NCBI GenBank assembly: GCA_025800365.1
Contig: JAOXRT010000287.1
Coordinates: 1 to 49,800 of the forward strand
DNA length: 49,800 nucleotides
Direction of reading: 5' to 3'
Source: Cellvibrionaceae bacterium
GTDB lineage: Bacteria > Pseudomonadota > Gammaproteobacteria > Pseudomonadales > Cellvibrionaceae
Positions 49,701 to 49,800 of the stretch are shown piece by piece; the first letter of the stretch is position 1, and each line of letters opens with the position of its first letter. The notes below the pieces were generated by a model, which saw only the letters and a program-made list of their open reading frames with translations, had not been told where the DNA came from and did no database searches. A program made the position numbers and the translations under genes.

Positions 49701-49800
49701 ACCGGCACTATTAACGACACCAATGAGCCTACCGTAAATGTTGGGCAACCAAATACCGGCACTGGTGATGTCACCGTTGATGAAGGCCAGGATACCATCT
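43800..49800 (+). CDS. Giant LapA-like/RTX-type repeat adhesin with N-terminal retention module (3' end outside window)
   Basis: From the ATG at 43800 (AGGA 7 nt upstream) the frame is open for 2000 codons to the window edge. The N-terminus has no Sec signal, as expected for type I secretion. Residues about 25-100 form a retention-module-like domain (VVIGVKGEVSIQRSGEGPSA; FANGSLLTLGHEQSAKI). An acidic helix follows and then PATAAGG, in which TAAG (residues 137-140) is the known LapG protease cleavage motif. A Gly-rich linker (about 140-157) leads to several cadherin/Ig-like domains (about 200-800, with SDGSYTYTANPG-type strands). From about residue 803 to the edge there are Calx-beta-like repeats of 128-131 residues, rich in Asp, Asn, Thr and Gly and almost without Lys or Cys. 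By family analogy the protein is anchored in a TolC-like pore, released by LapG when c-di-GMP falls, and ends with RTX repeats and a secretion signal not seen here. Confidence 0.92.
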   Translation, partial: MAGNDSNNTNLWGAPTNSTGGNYTASEDAVVIGVKGEVSIQRSGEGPSALLNNGDAISLGDSIQTGMDAAVVIRFANGSLLTLGHEQSAKIDAAMLRMLQSDNVQQVAEETEEDIDFAKLEEGLEQGLNLEELLPATAAGGVPGAGGGGNGSSAGTGVRFTLTGDETLPNAGFETGTFGNGLDNQQPENDITDTAPEAQDDIDQVSSLTIATGNVVTGIDTGGDANTLDGVIDDSGANGFADIIVVGVASGDTQSDLSDGSGVGVSVSSDKGVLLLNSDGSYSYTPNRTATGEDVFTYTIVDNDDDLSSATLTIQIDATPDLQLPPSDNPDTPEGNALANAQGTAVFEAGLSDGTGELADGDGTNNSDGREQTSGVISYFEGDGQATVSIAGVTVALDGVQQATTITGSFGVLQINSVSSTEINYSYTLSDAVDHSAGPVSEVFSVVVSDADGNALDDVTDDLVIRIIDDEPIANSQEDSIDETLQATGNVLSAVDIPAGDANDTDGVADIVGADDPGFIQSVAVGDQAVESGGVAVPLVSDKGTLILQADGSYTYTANPGVFGEDVFTYLLSDADGSTNSATLTINVDAANTLADADETVSGLQGETIAGNVLDNSANPDGPEDAIVQGFTVPGDATEYAAGDTATLAGIGAITIAADGAYIFTPVPTFDGTVPPISYTVSDGLNEVDSTLNLTVIDPLVPPVAISDIVSSAVPGSTVVVSVLSNDSDPDGTLIPSTVVISGAPGDGKTLDVAGQGTWQVTPAGEISFTPEVGFIDNPDPITYTVNDDDGLSASAQVSVNYQVNVTVEDISVNEGDDAVFSIQVSNAEPGSVINLGLQDGAGPDGANAPFDYQAGLIEYSLDNGLNWTALPASGDVDLPAGGSPLILLRTDTVIDNLDENNELFDLNVSLSSGSDVVDRSAQATILDGDQANIAVSGQTVNEGTNLQFQVDVQNSAINSSVTLQLADGSGADAAVQGVDFNSGLYQYRLSVNDPWQDVPVNGVITLAAGGNQTIFVQTNTVVDSLDENLENLSLSAELNSNGALSNDSAQGFIADTNTPTINAGQINTGTGDVTVNEGEDAIFGVLIGNAAIGATVTLSLSDGSANSPLDYNTGDFQYREAGTTTWIDVPANGLITLTNGGNQTLDVRTNTVIDSLDEVTEQFTLTADLSSNASNVSDSGNGFILDLNEPTVNVGQPNTGTGDVTVDEGQDAIFGVVVGNAAAGSTLTLSLIDGSANSPLDYNSGDFQYREAGTTTWIDVPANGEITLSNGGNQTLDVRTNTLTDALDEPTEQFTLSADLNSNGTDVSDVGNGFIRDTNAPSVNVGQPNTGTDDVTVDEGQDTVFGVVVGNAAAGSTLTLSLADGSANSPLDYNSGDFQYREAGTTTWIDVPANGEITLTNGGNQTLDVRTNTLVDDLDENSETFTLTADLNSNGTDVSDNATGTINDTNEPTVNVGQPNTGTGDVTVDEGQDTVFGVVVGNAAAGSTLTLSLTDGSANSPLDYNSGDFQYREAGTTTWIDVPANGEITLTNGGNQTLDVRTNTLVDDLDENSETFTLTADLNSNGTDVSDNATGTINDTNEPTVNVGQPNTGTGDVTVDEGQDTVFGVVVGNAAAGSTLTLSLTDGSANSPLDYNSGDFQYREAGSTTWIDVPANGEITLTNGGNQTLDVRTNTLVDDLDENSETFTLTADLNSNGTDVGDNATGTINDTNEPTVNVGQPNTGTGDVAVDEGQDTVFGVVVGNAAAGSTLTLSLTDGSANSPLDYNSGDFQYREAGTTTWIDVPANGEITLTNGGNQTLDVRTNTLVDDLDENSETFTLTADLNSNGTDVSDNATGTINDTNEPTVNVGQPGTGTGDVTVDEGQDTVFGVVVSDAAQGATLTLSLTEGTANSPLDYNTGDFQYREAGTTTWIDVPANGEITLTSGGNQTLDVRTNTLVDDLDENSETFILTADLNSNGTDVSDTATGTINDTNEPTVNVGQPNTGTGDVTVDEGQDTI
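46983..49800 (+). repeat. Tandem 393-bp (131-codon) repeats in the adhesin gene
   Basis: Units begin at 46983, 47376, 47769, 48162, 48555, 48948, 49341 and 49734, every interval being exactly 393 bp; the last is cut by the window. Most units start with VNVGQPNTGTGDVTVDEG or a close variant and contain FQYREAGTTTWIDVPANGEI. Two more diverged units precede (46209-46592, 384 bp, and 46593-46982, 390 bp). The units from 48162 on are nearly identical in protein sequence but differ at many synonymous codon positions. Confidence 0.95.

Noticed and set aside
46850-49798. Series of minus-strand open frames of 60-90 codons inside the adhesin
   Set aside because: They recur with the 393-bp period and are antisense shadows of the repeat; their protein sequences are Ser/Val/Pro-rich mirror products.
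46983-49800. CRISPR-like array
   Set aside because: Repeats are 393 bp, contiguous, without spacers and in frame with a protein; they are protein-coding tandem repeats.

Overview
The window is a chromosomal segment of a Gram-negative gammaproteobacterium. The housekeeping order smpB | ratA-rnfH | bamE | fur | recN | grpE-dnaK-dnaJ | dapB | carA-carB | greA | yhbY | rlmE | ftsH-folP-glmM-tpiA-secG-tRNA-Leu(GAG) is the arrangement known from Pseudomonas, Cellvibrio and related marine gammaproteobacteria. Chemotaxis receptors, sodium-coupled transporters, a porin and very large surface proteins suggest a motile, probably marine or brackish-water bacterium. The genus cannot be fixed from sequence reading alone.

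Layout. 1-3856 (minus): a sodium:neurotransmitter-symporter-family transporter, a TatD-family nuclease and a CsdA-CsdE cysteine desulfurase/sulfur acceptor fusion that runs off the left edge. 4016-8938: smpB, a TA-flanked MITE-like element, a second symporter-family gene, ratA, rnfH, bamE, fur and an unrecognised 190-residue protein. 9025-14991: recN (with a LexA box) and the heat-shock genes grpE, dnaK, dnaJ (with a sigma-32-type promoter). 15061-18449 (minus): a compact accessory operon of chemoreceptor, porin-like protein and small periplasmic binding-like protein, lying between dnaJ and dapB. 18865-27165: dapB, an acyl-CoA synthetase, a Crp-type regulator, a Calx-beta/autotransporter surface protein and a second chemoreceptor. 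27543-32647: carA, carB and greA; carB carries an in-frame TAA in an otherwise full-length reading frame. 32708-41838: an MFS transporter, two REP palindromes, then the yhbY-to-tRNA-Leu block. 41925-49800: a MerR-methyltransferase fusion with a MerR-type promoter, followed by a giant LapA-like adhesin preceded by a run of four hairpins and open to the right edge.

How the parts fit. The core genes serve trans-translation, outer-membrane assembly, iron control, repair, protein folding, lysine/arginine/pyrimidine supply, ribosome maturation, membrane proteolysis, folate and cell-wall precursors, glycolysis and secretion. The accessory genes inserted between them nearly all face the environment: uptake (two NSS, one MFS, one porin), sensing (two chemoreceptors) and adhesion (an autotransporter and a retention-module adhesin with a TAAG LapG-type cleavage motif). 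I did not see a CRISPR array, prophage, rRNA operon or autonomous insertion sequence.

The most notable signals are the carB nonsense codon, the structured leader and exact 393-bp (131-codon) repeats of the adhesin, the self-facing MerR-type promoter of the methyltransferase fusion, the 252-bp TA-flanked element beside smpB, and the chemoreceptor-porin-binding-protein operon.
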